From Methylorubrum salsuginis (GTDB lineage: Bacteria > Pseudomonadota > Alphaproteobacteria > Rhizobiales > Beijerinckiaceae), in contig NZ_FOSV01000003.1 of the NCBI RefSeq assembly GCF_900114375.1, forward strand, positions 145,605 through 209,604: a stretch of 64,000 nucleotides of DNA, given 5' to 3'. Shown piece after piece: positions 18,802-27,610 of the stretch (positions are counted from its first letter, which is position 1; each line of letters starts with the position of its first letter). The notes beneath the pieces are model-generated. The model made no database searches and had not been told where the DNA came from. It was given only the letters and a program-made list of their open reading frames with translations. A program made the translations under genes and the position numbers.

Positions 18802-19515
18802 TCAATCGGCGAAGGCGCCGCTCGCCCGTTGCTCCACGGCGATCTGGATCAGCCCGGCCCGCGAGTTGACGCCGAGCTTGCTCCGCATGAGCGCGCTGGC
18901 GTTGACGATCGTGCGGTAGCTCACCGAGAGCGTGTCGGCGATCGCCTCGTAGGATTTGCCCTGGCTCATCAGCGAGAGGATCTGCAACTCGCGGACCGAC
19001 AGCGTCGCGAGCGGCGCGGGCCGCACGGTCCGGTTGAGCATCGCGACCTCGGTGGCGAGGGCGTGCGGCAGGCTGACCCGACCGGCCCGGACCGCGGCGA
19101 GCGCTTCGAGGAAGGCGTCGCTCCCGGCATCCTTCAGCACGAAGCCGAGGGCGCCGCCCTCCAGGGCGCGGGCGACCACGATGGGGTCCGCGTGCATGCT
19201 GAAGGCGAGGATGCGCACCTCGGGCTCCAGGGCCTTGAGGCGCCGGATCAGCGACAGACCCGAGAGGCCGCTGTCTCGGAAGCTCAGATCGGTCACGACG
19301 AGGCGCGGCCGATGGCGGTGGAACGCGCGAAAGCCCGAGACGATGTCGGTCGCCTCATGGATGATCCGGAAGCCGGCCTGTCCGGCCAGCGACCGGACGC
19401 CGCCCAGCACGACCGGATGGTCGTCGACCACGAGAAGGGTGTCCGGCCGATCCCGGGTCGGGACGGCGCCACCGGATATCCCGGACACGGGTCTGTCGAT
19501 CAGGCTGGTCGTCAC
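18802..19515 (-). CDS. mxaB: Methanol-oxidation response regulator MxaB
   Basis: 237 residues, NarL/LuxR-type response regulator. The receiver domain has the acidic pair in VVDDHPVV, the phosphoacceptor Asp in VVTDLSFRD and the conserved Lys in VLKDAG. The C-terminal helix-turn-helix has LSVRELQILSLMSQGKSYEA. MxaB is known in M. extorquens as a regulator needed for methanol dehydrogenase expression. Last gene of the mxa cluster, as in AM1. The start is taken as GTG 19515, ten nt after mxaH; no ATG gives the full receiver domain. No partner histidine kinase is in the window. Confidence 0.9.
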   Translation of the reverse strand: MTTSLIDRPVSGISGGAVPTRDRPDTLLVVDDHPVVLGGVRSLAGQAGFRIIHEATDIVSGFRAFHRHRPRLVVTDLSFRDSGLSGLSLIRRLKALEPEVRILAFSMHADPIVVARALEGGALGFVLKDAGSDAFLEALAAVRAGRVSLPHALATEVAMLNRTVRPAPLATLSVRELQILSLMSQGKSYEAIADTLSVSYRTIVNASALMRSKLGVNSRAGLIQIAVEQRASGAFAD

Positions 19516-19525
19516 GGTTCGGGCG

Positions 19526-20011
19526 TCACCGGGCTTCGTGGGAGGCGAGTTGCGCCAGCGCCGCATCGTGATCGGCACCCTGGGCGCGGGCGTTGTAATA
19601 GTGCTGGACCATCTCGCCATAGAGGCTCTTGTGGCGACCGCGCTTGGCCGCGATGCCACCCAGGCCGTCGATCAGGCCGCGATAGGATTCCGACTTGCCG
19701 ATCTCGGCGAGCATCTGGCCGAGTTGCACCGTGCGGTTGGCCATCATCCGCGGATCCTCGACGAAGCCGGTGCGGGCCGCCTTCAGCGAAGCGCGCATCG
19801 CCGCGACCTCGGGCGCGTCGTCGGGCAGTGGGCGGCCTGCCTCCCGGCCGGCGAGCCAGCGGGCCGGATCGGTCCCGTCCGTCGGGGTGAGCCAGCCGGG
19901 CAACTCGCTCTCCGAGGTGCGGGCGACGACCGCCTGCCCCTCGTCCCGGGGCTCCTCGCTGCCACAGGCCGCGAGCGCCAGCAGCGGCAGGAGCAGGAGG
20001 GATCGCCTCAT
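19526..20011 (-). CDS. mxaH: Methanol oxidation lipoprotein MxaH
   Basis: 161 residues. The N-terminus MRRSLLLLPLLALAACGS is a lipoprotein signal with a LAAC lipobox, so the mature protein is anchored at Cys16 in the periplasm. The rest is a small helical protein with no motif I can name. MxaH is needed for methanol oxidation in AM1 but its molecular role is unknown. The start ATG overlaps the mxaE stop (ATGA). Confidence 0.88.
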   Translation of the reverse strand: MRRSLLLLPLLALAACGSEEPRDEGQAVVARTSESELPGWLTPTDGTDPARWLAGREAGRPLPDDAPEVAAMRASLKAARTGFVEDPRMMANRTVQLGQMLAEIGKSESYRGLIDGLGGIAAKRGRHKSLYGEMVQHYYNARAQGADHDAALAQLASHEAR

Positions 20012-20955
20012 CGGTCGCCCTCCCCCGCCACCGCGACGCTGCGCGGCCCCTCGGCCACGGGCAGGCGCCCCACCGCCTTGAGGCTGGCGAGATCGATCAC
20101 GCTGACATCGTCCGAGAACCAGTTGGCCACGTAGGCGCGCGCGGCCCCGCCCTCGCGCGCCACCGCGATCCCCTCCGGATAGCGGCCGACGCCGATGGTG
20201 GCCGTGACCGCGAGGGTTTTCGTATCGAGCACCGTGACCGTGCCGGCGCCCTGGTTCGTCACCAGCACCCGCGCCCCGTCGGGGCTGACCGCGACGCCGT
20301 AGGGCATCGCGCCTGCCGGCACGGTGGCGACCGCCTTCAAGGCGGCGGTGTCGATCACGGTGAGGTCGTTGCTGCGCACGTTTCCGACGTAGAGGCGCGT
20401 CCCGGCCGGGTCGAGCGCCAGGGCGAAGGGCGCCTCGCCGACGGGAATCGTCGCCACCCGCTCCATCCGGGCGGCGTCGATCACGCTGACCTGCCGGCTC
20501 TCCCGGTCGGCGACGAACAGCCGTCCGGACCGGTCGAGGACGAGATGGGCCGGGTCGCGCCCCGTCGCCGCCGAGCCCTCGACCCGCCCGTCCGCCGCCG
20601 CGATCCGGTCGACCCGGTGCCCCGACCAATCGGTGGCGAAGACGGTGCGCCCATCCGCCGAGGCCGCGAGGCCGAAGACCTGTCCGGCATAGGGCAGGCG
20701 CCGCAGCACCTTGCCCGTCCCGGCCTCGGCCACCGTGATCGCGTGCCCGTCGGGATGGCTCAGGAACAGGAGCCCGCCTCCCGCCGCCACCGTGGCAGGG
20801 GCGGCGGGGACGGCGGCGCCCTCCACCGCCCCCCCCGCCTCGATCCGCGACAGCTGCGCCCCCTGCTGGCTCGCGACCCAGACCGTGGCGGCGAGCGCGG
20901 GGGCGCCCGACAGGGCGAGGAGGAAGGTCGCGAGGAGAGGCGCCGGCCGGCTCAT
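20008..20955 (-). CDS. mxaE: Methanol oxidation protein MxaE (YncE-like beta-propeller)
   Basis: 315 residues. A signal peptide (core LLATFLLALSGAPALA) is followed by a series of about 40-residue blades with the pattern VSVIDAARMERVATIPVG, LTVIDTAALKAVATVPAG, VTVLDTKTLAVTATIGVG. This is a YVTN/YncE-like beta-propeller, presumably periplasmic. In AM1 mxaE sits at this position and its function is not established. It overlaps both neighbours by 4 nt, indicating coupled translation in the mxaD-E-H segment. Confidence 0.88.
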   Translation of the reverse strand: MSRPAPLLATFLLALSGAPALAATVWVASQQGAQLSRIEAGGAVEGAAVPAAPATVAAGGGLLFLSHPDGHAITVAEAGTGKVLRRLPYAGQVFGLAASADGRTVFATDWSGHRVDRIAAADGRVEGSAATGRDPAHLVLDRSGRLFVADRESRQVSVIDAARMERVATIPVGEAPFALALDPAGTRLYVGNVRSNDLTVIDTAALKAVATVPAGAMPYGVAVSPDGARVLVTNQGAGTVTVLDTKTLAVTATIGVGRYPEGIAVAREGGAARAYVANWFSDDVSVIDLASLKAVGRLPVAEGPRSVAVAGEGDR

Positions 20956-21503
20956 TGGGTCGCCTTACCGCCCTCGGCGACGGCCTTCAGCCCCTTCAGC
21001 CCCTCGGCGAAGAAGCGGTTCATCGCCTCGCGACCGGCCTCGTCGCTGAGGTTGTCCGGCGGCTCGTTGCCGGTGTCGCCGCGGTAGAACCGGCTCAGCC
21101 ACTCCACCTTGGAGCCGTCGCCCTCAGGCGCGACCGTGAAGGTCGCCGAATAGGAGGAGACCGGCAGCGCCTTCAGATCCGGGTCGCCCGAGCTGCGGTA
21201 GGAGTAGGTGTGCTCCTTGTCCTTCCACTCGTCGAGGCCGTCGACGAGGGTGCCGCCGTTCTTGAGGGTGAGGGTGCGGCTGCCGCCCTCCTGGTTGCCG
21301 CCCGTGCTCGTCGCCTTGGCGACGTCCGGGTGCCATTTCCCGATGCTGCCGAAATCGCCCGCGATCTTCCAGACCGCGTCCGGGCTCGCCTTGATCGTGA
21401 TCGACTGGCTGACCTTCTGCGGCGTCGGGCCGTGGGCGAGCGCCAGGCCGGCGGCGAGCACGAGCGGCACCGTGAGGGAGGCTCCGAGGAGGGAAAGACG
21501 CAT
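20952..21503 (-). CDS. mxaD: Periplasmic SRPBCC protein MxaD
   Basis: 183 residues. A signal peptide (about 1-23, ending LALAHG) precedes a SRPBCC/polyketide cyclase-like domain (SQSITIKASPDAVWKIAGDF, DGSKVEWLSRF). MxaD has been reported to help the interaction of methanol dehydrogenase with cytochrome cL in Methylobacterium. Length matches that protein (about 180). Its start is 3 nt from the mxaL stop; its stop overlaps mxaE. Confidence 0.92.
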   Translation of the reverse strand: MRLSLLGASLTVPLVLAAGLALAHGPTPQKVSQSITIKASPDAVWKIAGDFGSIGKWHPDVAKATSTGGNQEGGSRTLTLKNGGTLVDGLDEWKDKEHTYSYRSSGDPDLKALPVSSYSATFTVAPEGDGSKVEWLSRFYRGDTGNEPPDNLSDEAGREAMNRFFAEGLKGLKAVAEGGKATQ

Positions 21504-21506
21504 GCG

Positions 21507-22508
21507 TTACATCCTGGTGGTCTGAAGGAAGCGGGCCGGAAGCAGGCCCGCGAGGAAAGCGGCGAGCGCCAGTGCGAGGGCGAGGCCGCCCAGCAGCGGC
21601 CGCGGATCGATCCGTCCCGGCAGGGGGCGCGGAGTCGCGGCGGCAGTGAAGGCGGGGGCGAGCCCGTCGGGCCCGTCGAGATGAGCGTAAGCCAGCCCGG
21701 TCTGCGCGGCGAGCGCCTTGAGATGCGGCTCGCGCACCGAGGAGAGATGCTCGGTGCCCTTGGCGGCCGAGGCACCGAAGGGAGCGTTGCGCGGATTGTA
21801 GCCCTCGCGGGATTCCGCATCCGCCGGCGGTGGGCCGAAGCGGTTCTCCTGCTGGACGTCGGTCTCGCCATAGAACCCGGCCTCGCGGCCGCGATCGTTG
21901 TATTTCGGGATCGGCGACAACCCGTAGGCACCGGCCCCGGCGATGAGGCCGCGCACGGCGCCGGGCTTGCCGTCGAAGGGCGGCAGGCCGGTGGAAGGCA
22001 GCGGCGGCGTCTCCTGCCCGTCGGTGACGAACAGGAGGTCGGTGTCGAGTTCGCCGGCCATCTGGATCGCCCGGTGCAGTCCCGCCGCGACGCGGCTGTC
22101 GCCCTCCCAGGCCATGCGCCAGTCGATCCCCGCGAGGGCGCCGTCCAGCGGCGCGAAATCGGCGCAGACCTCGATCGGCGTGAACAGCAGGAACGGCCGC
22201 CGCTCGGTGAACAGGGCCAGCGCGACGCGCGAACCGCAGGGCAGCTCCGCCACCATCCGGCGCAAGGCCGCCTTGGCGATCTCGAGCCGGCTCGTTGGCT
22301 TGCCGTCGAGGGTGTAGTCGCGCACATTCATGCTGCCGGTGATGTCCACCACCGCCAGCACCGCGACGCCGGAGCGGGTCAGCGGCAGCGGCCCGGCGAA
22401 CAGGGCGGCCAGCGTCAGAACGAGCGCGGCGGCGAGTGCCTGGAAGCGGCGGTCGCGCAGGTTCCTTCGGAACGGCAGATGACGCAGCGCGCGCGTCGCC
22501 GGCGTCAT
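21507..22508 (-). CDS. mxaL: VWA-domain membrane protein MxaL
   Basis: 333 residues. A membrane helix (about 24-45) precedes a von Willebrand A domain with a MIDAS-type motif DITGSMNVRD. A C-terminal membrane helix (LLGGLALALALAAFLAGLLP) follows. With MxaR, MxaS, MxaC, MxaK and MxaA it forms the MoxR/VWA group needed to insert calcium and activate methanol dehydrogenase. The ATG overlaps the mxaK stop. The VWA domain is shared with MxaC, so the two may pair. Confidence 0.92.
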   Translation of the reverse strand: MTPATRALRHLPFRRNLRDRRFQALAAALVLTLAALFAGPLPLTRSGVAVLAVVDITGSMNVRDYTLDGKPTSRLEIAKAALRRMVAELPCGSRVALALFTERRPFLLFTPIEVCADFAPLDGALAGIDWRMAWEGDSRVAAGLHRAIQMAGELDTDLLFVTDGQETPPLPSTGLPPFDGKPGAVRGLIAGAGAYGLSPIPKYNDRGREAGFYGETDVQQENRFGPPPADAESREGYNPRNAPFGASAAKGTEHLSSVREPHLKALAAQTGLAYAHLDGPDGLAPAFTAAATPRPLPGRIDPRPLLGGLALALALAAFLAGLLPARFLQTTRM

Positions 22509-23131
22509 GGCCCGCCCCGCGGCTGGCCGGGGATGTCGGTCCAGATCTGCTTCGGCTCGGCCTTCAGCTCGTCGCCGAACTTGCGGTCGAATTCCGGAAA
22601 ATCGCGGATCAGGCGCGAGGCGACGTCGAAATTGAACTTCGCGTCCCAGAAATCGGGCCGGGCCTGGAGCGCCCGGCGGTAATCCTGGCGCGCCAGCGTG
22701 ACCTGCGGCCCGGCCTTGTCGAGTTCGCCCCGGCCAATGAGGTCGAAGGCCTGTCTCACCCGGGCATTGGCGAGGACGTAGCGGGCGCGGGCCGCGCTGT
22801 CGGTCGCGCCGTTGCGATCCAGGCTCTCCAGAAGGGGCTCAGCCTCTTCCAGCCGGTCCCGCGCCGCGAGGAACTTGATCCGTGCGACCGACAGGGCGGC
22901 GGGGGCGTCGGGCGCCACGGCGACGTCGCGCCCGGCTTCCAGCGCGGCGATGCCGGCATTGGTCCGCGACGCGCTCCAGGCGGAGATACCGGCCGCGACG
23001 GAACCGGCCAGCAGCAGGATCGGCAGCAGGACGAGCAAATGCGGCCGGACCGCCCGCCATGCGGCGCCGAAGCCGGCGGTGAGACGGGCACGCCGGGAGG
23101 GAGCGGGATGCGAGAGGGCGAGCGGGGTCAT
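22505..23131 (-). CDS. mxaK: Methanol dehydrogenase maturation protein MxaK
   Basis: 208 residues. One N-terminal membrane helix (about 30-52, LLVLLPILLLAGSVAAGISA) is followed by an alpha-helical periplasmic part resembling tetratricopeptide-type helices (EEAEPLLESLDRNG, ARQDYRRALQARPDFW). Known from AM1 as one of the genes for calcium incorporation into methanol dehydrogenase. It overlaps mxaC and mxaL by 4 nt each, fitting coordinated synthesis of the membrane complex. Confidence 0.9.
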   Translation of the reverse strand: MTPLALSHPAPSRRARLTAGFGAAWRAVRPHLLVLLPILLLAGSVAAGISAWSASRTNAGIAALEAGRDVAVAPDAPAALSVARIKFLAARDRLEEAEPLLESLDRNGATDSAARARYVLANARVRQAFDLIGRGELDKAGPQVTLARQDYRRALQARPDFWDAKFNFDVASRLIRDFPEFDRKFGDELKAEPKQIWTDIPGQPRGGP

Positions 23132-24195
23132 GCGGCGTCGCTCCGCGGCGTCTCGTGCCGGGCAACGGGGGCGGCCCGCTCAGTCGAAGCGTGCGGCCCC
23201 TGTCTCAGAAAATCGGCTTCCGCGAGCTTGGCCAGCACCAGCACCAGAAGCCCGAAGGCGGCCGCCGCATAGGCGTAACCGGTCAGATCCCGCCGCGGCC
23301 GGATCTCGGTATAGGGGATCGGGTCGCGCTCCAGCGCCTCGATCTGGCGCACCGCGCCGGCCACCGCCTCCGCCCCCTCGGCCTCGAAGGCGCGGTAGGG
23401 CACGCCGAGGCTCTTGAAGAACAGGTCGAGATGGCGCTCGGGCGCAGCCTGGGGCGTGTCCTCGCCGGCGGGCTTGTCGTGGATCGAGGGCGAGCCCTTG
23501 GTGCGCAGGAACAGCCAGTAGAGGTTCGGCCGCACCTTGGCGAACTCGGCCCGGAGCTGGGCCTGGATCCGCGGATCGATCACCGCCGCCCCGTCCGAGA
23601 CCAGCAGCAACGCGCGGGACACGCCGGGCGCGGCGGGGCCGAACTGCGACAGGGCCATCCCGAGGCCGCGGGCGACGTTGGTGTAGTCGAGCCCCGGCCG
23701 GTCGATGGCCGAGATCGCCGCGCGCACGGCGTCGCGCCGGTCGGTCATCGGCACCACCAGCATCGGCGCGGTGGAGAAGGCCGTCACGGCGAACTGGTCG
23801 TGGGCGCGCTCGCCGACGAAGGCCCCGAGGATGCGCCGCGAGGCCGCCGCCTTGGATTCCTCCTCGCCCGAGGGCTGCCGGCCGGCGAAGGTCTCGTTCA
23901 TGCTCCCCGACCGGTCGATCAGCATCGACACCTGCGCGCCGATGCCGGTGCGGGTCACGTGTTCGCCCGCCCGGTAGGGGCCGGCCAGCGCCACGATCAG
24001 CCCGGCGAGCGCCAGGATGCCGGAGACCGTCAGAACCGCGCCGATGGCCGCCGAGAGCGGGTCGGCGGGCGCGGCCGAGACCGCCGAGATCGCGGTGCGA
24101 CGGGTCGCCGAGCGCAGCAGCGGCAGCAACGCCAGCGGCAGCAGCCACAGCAGCCAGGGCGTCGCCACGCCGAAAGAGCCGAACGGCGCGCCCAT
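23128..24195 (-). CDS. mxaC: VWA-domain membrane protein MxaC
   Basis: 355 residues. Two N-terminal membrane segments (about 12-28 and 50-72) and one C-terminal segment (about 312-330) bracket a von Willebrand A domain. The metal-ion-dependent adhesion site is MLIDRSGSMN near residue 92. It resembles BatA/BatB proteins that work with MoxR ATPases. In the mxa system this set is required for Ca insertion into the PQQ enzyme. It starts directly after the mxaA stop. Confidence 0.92.
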   Translation of the reverse strand: MGAPFGSFGVATPWLLWLLPLALLPLLRSATRRTAISAVSAAPADPLSAAIGAVLTVSGILALAGLIVALAGPYRAGEHVTRTGIGAQVSMLIDRSGSMNETFAGRQPSGEEESKAAASRRILGAFVGERAHDQFAVTAFSTAPMLVVPMTDRRDAVRAAISAIDRPGLDYTNVARGLGMALSQFGPAAPGVSRALLLVSDGAAVIDPRIQAQLRAEFAKVRPNLYWLFLRTKGSPSIHDKPAGEDTPQAAPERHLDLFFKSLGVPYRAFEAEGAEAVAGAVRQIEALERDPIPYTEIRPRRDLTGYAYAAAAFGLLVLVLAKLAEADFLRQGPHASTERAAPVARHETPRSDAA

Positions 24196-25113
24196 TCAGG
24201 CGCTCCGCTCGGCGGCGGCGAGGCGGACGAGCAGGGCCTCGACGTCGCTCACGGGGAAGGCGCGGGCGGCGGCCTCGGTCTCCCGGCCGAAGAACGCCCG
24301 CCGCGACGCCGCGAAGAATGTCTTGAGGTTTTCCGCCTGCCCGCGGAAGGCGGGGTGGGCGGTCAGGAACAGCGCCAGGTCGTCGGCGAGCAGGCGGCGG
24401 CCGGCGGTGGCGTCGAGGGCGCGGTGCAGGACCAAGAACGCCTCGCGGGTGCGGGCCTCGCCCTCGGCCTTGCGCTTCACCCGGCGCAGAGCCTTCAACC
24501 CGAGGGCGAAGGGGCGCCCGCGTCGCGGCGCGAACGGTCCCCAGGCGCGGTCGCGGGCGAGCGGCACCAGGGCGAGGGCGGCGAGCGCCAGCAGGCCGAG
24601 CGCCGTGACGGTGGCGGGCTGGGGATCGAGGCGCGGCGCGCGCCCGTCCGGGAGCAGGTATTCGGCGGGGTCGTCGCGGCGCTCGGGCTGCACCTCACGC
24701 AAGGGAGAGACGCCGATCTTCCAGGCCGGGATCTGGGCGGTGGCGGTGGTGAGCCCGCCCTTGCCGCCACTCTCGATCGTCACGGGAAAGCCCGGCACTT
24801 CGAGGGTGCGGGAATCCAGCGCCGCGTAGAAATCCTGATAGGTCAGGCGCAGGCGGATCAGCGTCGCGTCGCCCTCGCGCCGCTCCTCGACCGAGACTGT
24901 GCGCAGGTCGAGCCAATAGGTGACCGGGCCGGGCTTGGGCAGCGAGGCGCGCTGCACCGTGAATCCGGGATCGACCCGGATGTCGGCCTGAACCTGCACG
25001 AGGTCGCCGAGGAAGTAGCCGAAGGCGCGCGGCACCCGCAGCTCGACGCCGCGGACCTGGGCGAGCGCGGGCGACGAGACGAGGATCAGGAGGACGAGAA
25101 GGAGCGCGCGCAT
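24196..25113 (-). CDS. mxaA: Methanol dehydrogenase maturation protein MxaA
   Basis: 305 residues. The chosen ATG (25113) gives a signal peptide (MRALLLVLLILVSSPALA). A periplasmic beta-rich region (about 20-150) is followed by a membrane helix (about 165-185, TVTALGLLALAALALVPLA) and a cytoplasmic helical tail. MxaA is one of the AM1 proteins needed to produce calcium-loaded, active methanol dehydrogenase. It begins 2 nt after the mxaS stop. Confidence 0.9.
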   Translation of the reverse strand: MRALLLVLLILVSSPALAQVRGVELRVPRAFGYFLGDLVQVQADIRVDPGFTVQRASLPKPGPVTYWLDLRTVSVEERREGDATLIRLRLTYQDFYAALDSRTLEVPGFPVTIESGGKGGLTTATAQIPAWKIGVSPLREVQPERRDDPAEYLLPDGRAPRLDPQPATVTALGLLALAALALVPLARDRAWGPFAPRRGRPFALGLKALRRVKRKAEGEARTREAFLVLHRALDATAGRRLLADDLALFLTAHPAFRGQAENLKTFFAASRRAFFGRETEAAARAFPVSDVEALLVRLAAAERSA

Positions 25114-25115
25114 CG

Positions 25116-25973
25116 TCACGTCGTCAGCAGGTGACGGGTCAGCGCCTCCGCGTCGAAGCGGTCGGCGAGCCGGAAGGGAGGACGGGCGAAGGGCGTGCAC
25201 AGACCGCGCAGGGTCTCGATCCGGGCGGCCTCGCGCTGGCGCCAGCGCCGGCGCAGGGACGGGCGCAGGAAGACCAGGCGGCGGCCGGCGCCCTCCAGAT
25301 CGTCGAGTTCGACGAGGCCGAAGGCCGGCAGGCCGTCGTCTTCCGCGGTGTCGGCGAGCAGAACCGGCGTCACGTCGTGGAGGGCCAGCGCCGAGAGGAT
25401 GCGGGTGATCGTGGCTTCCGGCCAGCGGAAATCGGAGACGAGGAAGACGAGCTTCGGGCGGCCCGCCAGCCGGCGCGCGGCTTCCATCAGCCCCTCGGCG
25501 CTGGTGCCGGCGCAGGCGGCGTCGCCGATCCGGGCGGCGGCGAGCCCCGCCGCGGCGCGGTGGCGGGTGGCCGGGAGGTACAGGTCTTCGCGAAAGACGC
25601 CGTCCGCCGCCATCAGGCCGAAGCCGTCGCCGATGCGCGTCGCCGAGCGGGCGAGCGCGGCGCAGAACGCCGCCGCCAGACCGAGCCGGTCGGCCCGACC
25701 CCGAAACCGCATGGAGGCGGAGAGGTCGATCAGCGCGTAGGTCTCGACCGGGCTGCGGGCCTCGAACCGGCGCACCGCCACGCCCTCGAACGGGTCGCGC
25801 AGGGAAGCCCGGATGTCGATGCGCCGGGCATCCGGCAGGTGCAGGAAGCCGACCGTATCGCGGAAGGTGCCGAGCCCTCCGGCCTGCTGCCCGCGATGGG
25901 CGCCGATCCGGTGGCCGCCCGGCCGCCAGCGCGGCCAGTAGAGGATGTCGGCTCCGTCCTCCGGGGCGCTCAC
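25116..25973 (-). CDS. mxaS: DUF58-type protein MxaS
   Basis: 285 residues, a DUF58/VWA-like cytoplasmic protein. The GTG start (25973) overlaps the mxaR stop in a GTGA arrangement; no upstream ATG keeps a sensible N-terminus. The motif LIDLSASMRFRG (DxSxS-like) near residue 85 is the characteristic region of MoxR-associated DUF58 proteins. It works with the MxaR ATPase in metal insertion/maturation of methanol dehydrogenase. Confidence 0.9.
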   Translation of the reverse strand: MSAPEDGADILYWPRWRPGGHRIGAHRGQQAGGLGTFRDTVGFLHLPDARRIDIRASLRDPFEGVAVRRFEARSPVETYALIDLSASMRFRGRADRLGLAAAFCAALARSATRIGDGFGLMAADGVFREDLYLPATRHRAAAGLAAARIGDAACAGTSAEGLMEAARRLAGRPKLVFLVSDFRWPEATITRILSALALHDVTPVLLADTAEDDGLPAFGLVELDDLEGAGRRLVFLRPSLRRRWRQREAARIETLRGLCTPFARPPFRLADRFDAEALTRHLLTT

Positions 25974-27001
25974 GGAGCCGGCACCGTGTCGAACACGGCG
26001 CGGATCAATTCCGGCACGATCTCCGCGCGGCGCATCTCGTAGACCGGTTCGAGGAAGACGCGGTGGGCCATCACCTCGGGGAAGACCGCGCGGATGTCCT
26101 CCGGCACCAGCCAGTCGCGGCCCTCCAGCCAGGCCCGGACCCGGGCGGCGCGGACCAGAAAGGCGACGCCGCGGGGCGAGGCGCCGCCCTGGATCAGCCG
26201 CTCCATATCGAGCCCGGACAGCCGGATGCCCGCCGCGGCCGGACGCACCAGCGCCTCCCACAGGCCGACGACGTAGGCTTCGATCGCCGGTTCCGCGCGG
26301 ACCGAGTGCTGGATCGCGCTGGCGATGGCGCCGATGCGGTCGTGGTCGAGCACGCCCGCACCGACTTCTTCCGTGAGGCGGTCGGTGTCGTGGAACCGAG
26401 GATCGAACACGAGCGCCCGGCGAGCCTCCGCGTTCCGCGGCGCCTCCATGCCGATCTCCATCAGGAAGCGGTCGCGGGCGGCGGCCGGCAGCTCGAAGGT
26501 CTCTTCCCGCTCGACCCGGTTGCGGTCGGCAAAGACCTGAAGGTTGGGGAAGTGATATTCGCGGTTGAAGGCCGCGACGCTGCGCTCGGCCATGATGCGC
26601 AGGAGCAGCGCATGGACCTGCGGCCGGGCGCGGTTGATCTCGTTGAAGAAGAAGACCGACAGGTCTTGCGCCTGCCGCAGGACCGGGCCGGGCTCGACCC
26701 GCGGTCGCCCGTCCTCGCCGAGATAGGTGTGATAGATCAGGTCGGTCGGCATCATGTCGACCGTGCCCTCGACGCGCTCGTAGGCGCCGCCCAGGGCCCG
26801 TGCGACCGCGCGCAGCAGCGTGGTCTTGCCGACGCCGACATCGCCCTCGAGCATGACGTGGCCGCGGGCGAAGATCGCGATGGTGACGAGGCGGATCGCC
26901 CGCTCCTGGCCGACCACCGCCTTGGCGATCTCGCGCTCGAAGCGCGTGGCGGCCTCCCGCCAATCCGTGAGTATCGCGTCGCCGGGGCGCAGGGTGTTCA
27001 T
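25970..27001 (-). CDS. mxaR: MoxR-type AAA ATPase MxaR
   Basis: 343 residues. AAA+ ATPase of the MoxR family, the founding type. Walker A is GDVGVGKTT (about residue 53). FFFNEINRARPQ serves as Walker B, and the arginine-rich RDRFLMEIGM follows. The C-terminal lid domain is complete. It is proposed to remodel or activate methanol dehydrogenase together with MxaSACKL. It is the first gene after a 224-bp gap from mxaI that holds a GC-rich repeat, so mxaRSACKLDEHB may be expressed at a lower level than mxaFJGI. Confidence 0.93.
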   Translation of the reverse strand: MNTLRPGDAILTDWREAATRFEREIAKAVVGQERAIRLVTIAIFARGHVMLEGDVGVGKTTLLRAVARALGGAYERVEGTVDMMPTDLIYHTYLGEDGRPRVEPGPVLRQAQDLSVFFFNEINRARPQVHALLLRIMAERSVAAFNREYHFPNLQVFADRNRVEREETFELPAAARDRFLMEIGMEAPRNAEARRALVFDPRFHDTDRLTEEVGAGVLDHDRIGAIASAIQHSVRAEPAIEAYVVGLWEALVRPAAAGIRLSGLDMERLIQGGASPRGVAFLVRAARVRAWLEGRDWLVPEDIRAVFPEVMAHRVFLEPVYEMRRAEIVPELIRAVFDTVPAP

Positions 27002-27045
27002 TCGCCGGATGGGCCTTGTTGTTCTGGTGGGCGCGGCGGCCCCAA

Positions 27046-27202
27046 CCCTCCCCCCTCAGCGGGGGAGGGTGCCCGCGGAGCGGGCGGGAGAGGGGGGCGG
27101 CGCGTCCGCCTGGCCGCCCTCGTCGAGTTATCTCCGGAAGCGGGGTTTCCCCTCTCCCGACCCCCTTCGGGGGCCACCCTCCCCCGTCGAGGGGGGAGGG
27201 TT
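27046..27202. repeat. GC-rich palindromic repeat between mxaI and mxaR
   Basis: About 157 bp beginning CCCTCCCCCC and ending GAGGGGGGAGGG, with inner palindromes CCCGCGGAGCGGG-like and CCCCCTTCGGGGGC. It is the closest relative in the window of the repeat inside the carboxylase gene. In RNA it would fold strongly on either strand. It may attenuate or process the transcript between mxaFJGI and mxaR. Confidence 0.75.
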
Positions 27203-27225
27203 ACGTTGCGCGTGCGTGTGAAAAA

Positions 27226-27519
27226 TCAGTTCGCCGCGATCTTGCTGACGTCGTATTCCCACTTGCCGGTCTTCTTGAAGTTATCGACGCGCTTCTTGTT
27301 GCGCTCTTCCATCTGCTTGATGGAATCGGCCTGCTTGTTCAGCTCCTTGGGGTCGTGCTTGGGATCGTACTTCGAGCCGGCGATCTTCTCCGGGAAGCCG
27401 GGCTTCGGCTCCCAGCAATTGCCCGGCGCCTTGCATTTGGTGCCGTCATAGGCGGCGGCCGGGCCGGCGAAGCCGGCGGCGGCGATGACGGACACGGCGG
27501 CGATGAGCACGGTCTTCAT
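27226..27519 (-). CDS. mxaI: Methanol dehydrogenase small (beta) subunit MxaI
   Basis: 97 residues. The signal peptide is MKTVLIAAVSVIAAAGFAGP (about 1-22). The mature protein begins YDGTKC and is lysine-rich, with a long helix (QMEERNKKRVDNFKK). It is the beta subunit that wraps the MxaF catalytic subunit in the alpha2beta2 periplasmic enzyme. The start has an excellent ribosome binding site (GGAGGA, 6 nt). Length matches AM1 MxaI. Confidence 0.96.
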   Translation of the reverse strand: MKTVLIAAVSVIAAAGFAGPAAAYDGTKCKAPGNCWEPKPGFPEKIAGSKYDPKHDPKELNKQADSIKQMEERNKKRVDNFKKTGKWEYDVSKIAAN

Positions 27520-27610
27520 GGTTTCCTCCGTTTTTTGATGCGTTGGTCGCGAGCGGCGAACCGCCCCCTCGATCGCGCCGGTTGAGACCCGGCCCCGAAC
27601 CCCGAAAGGA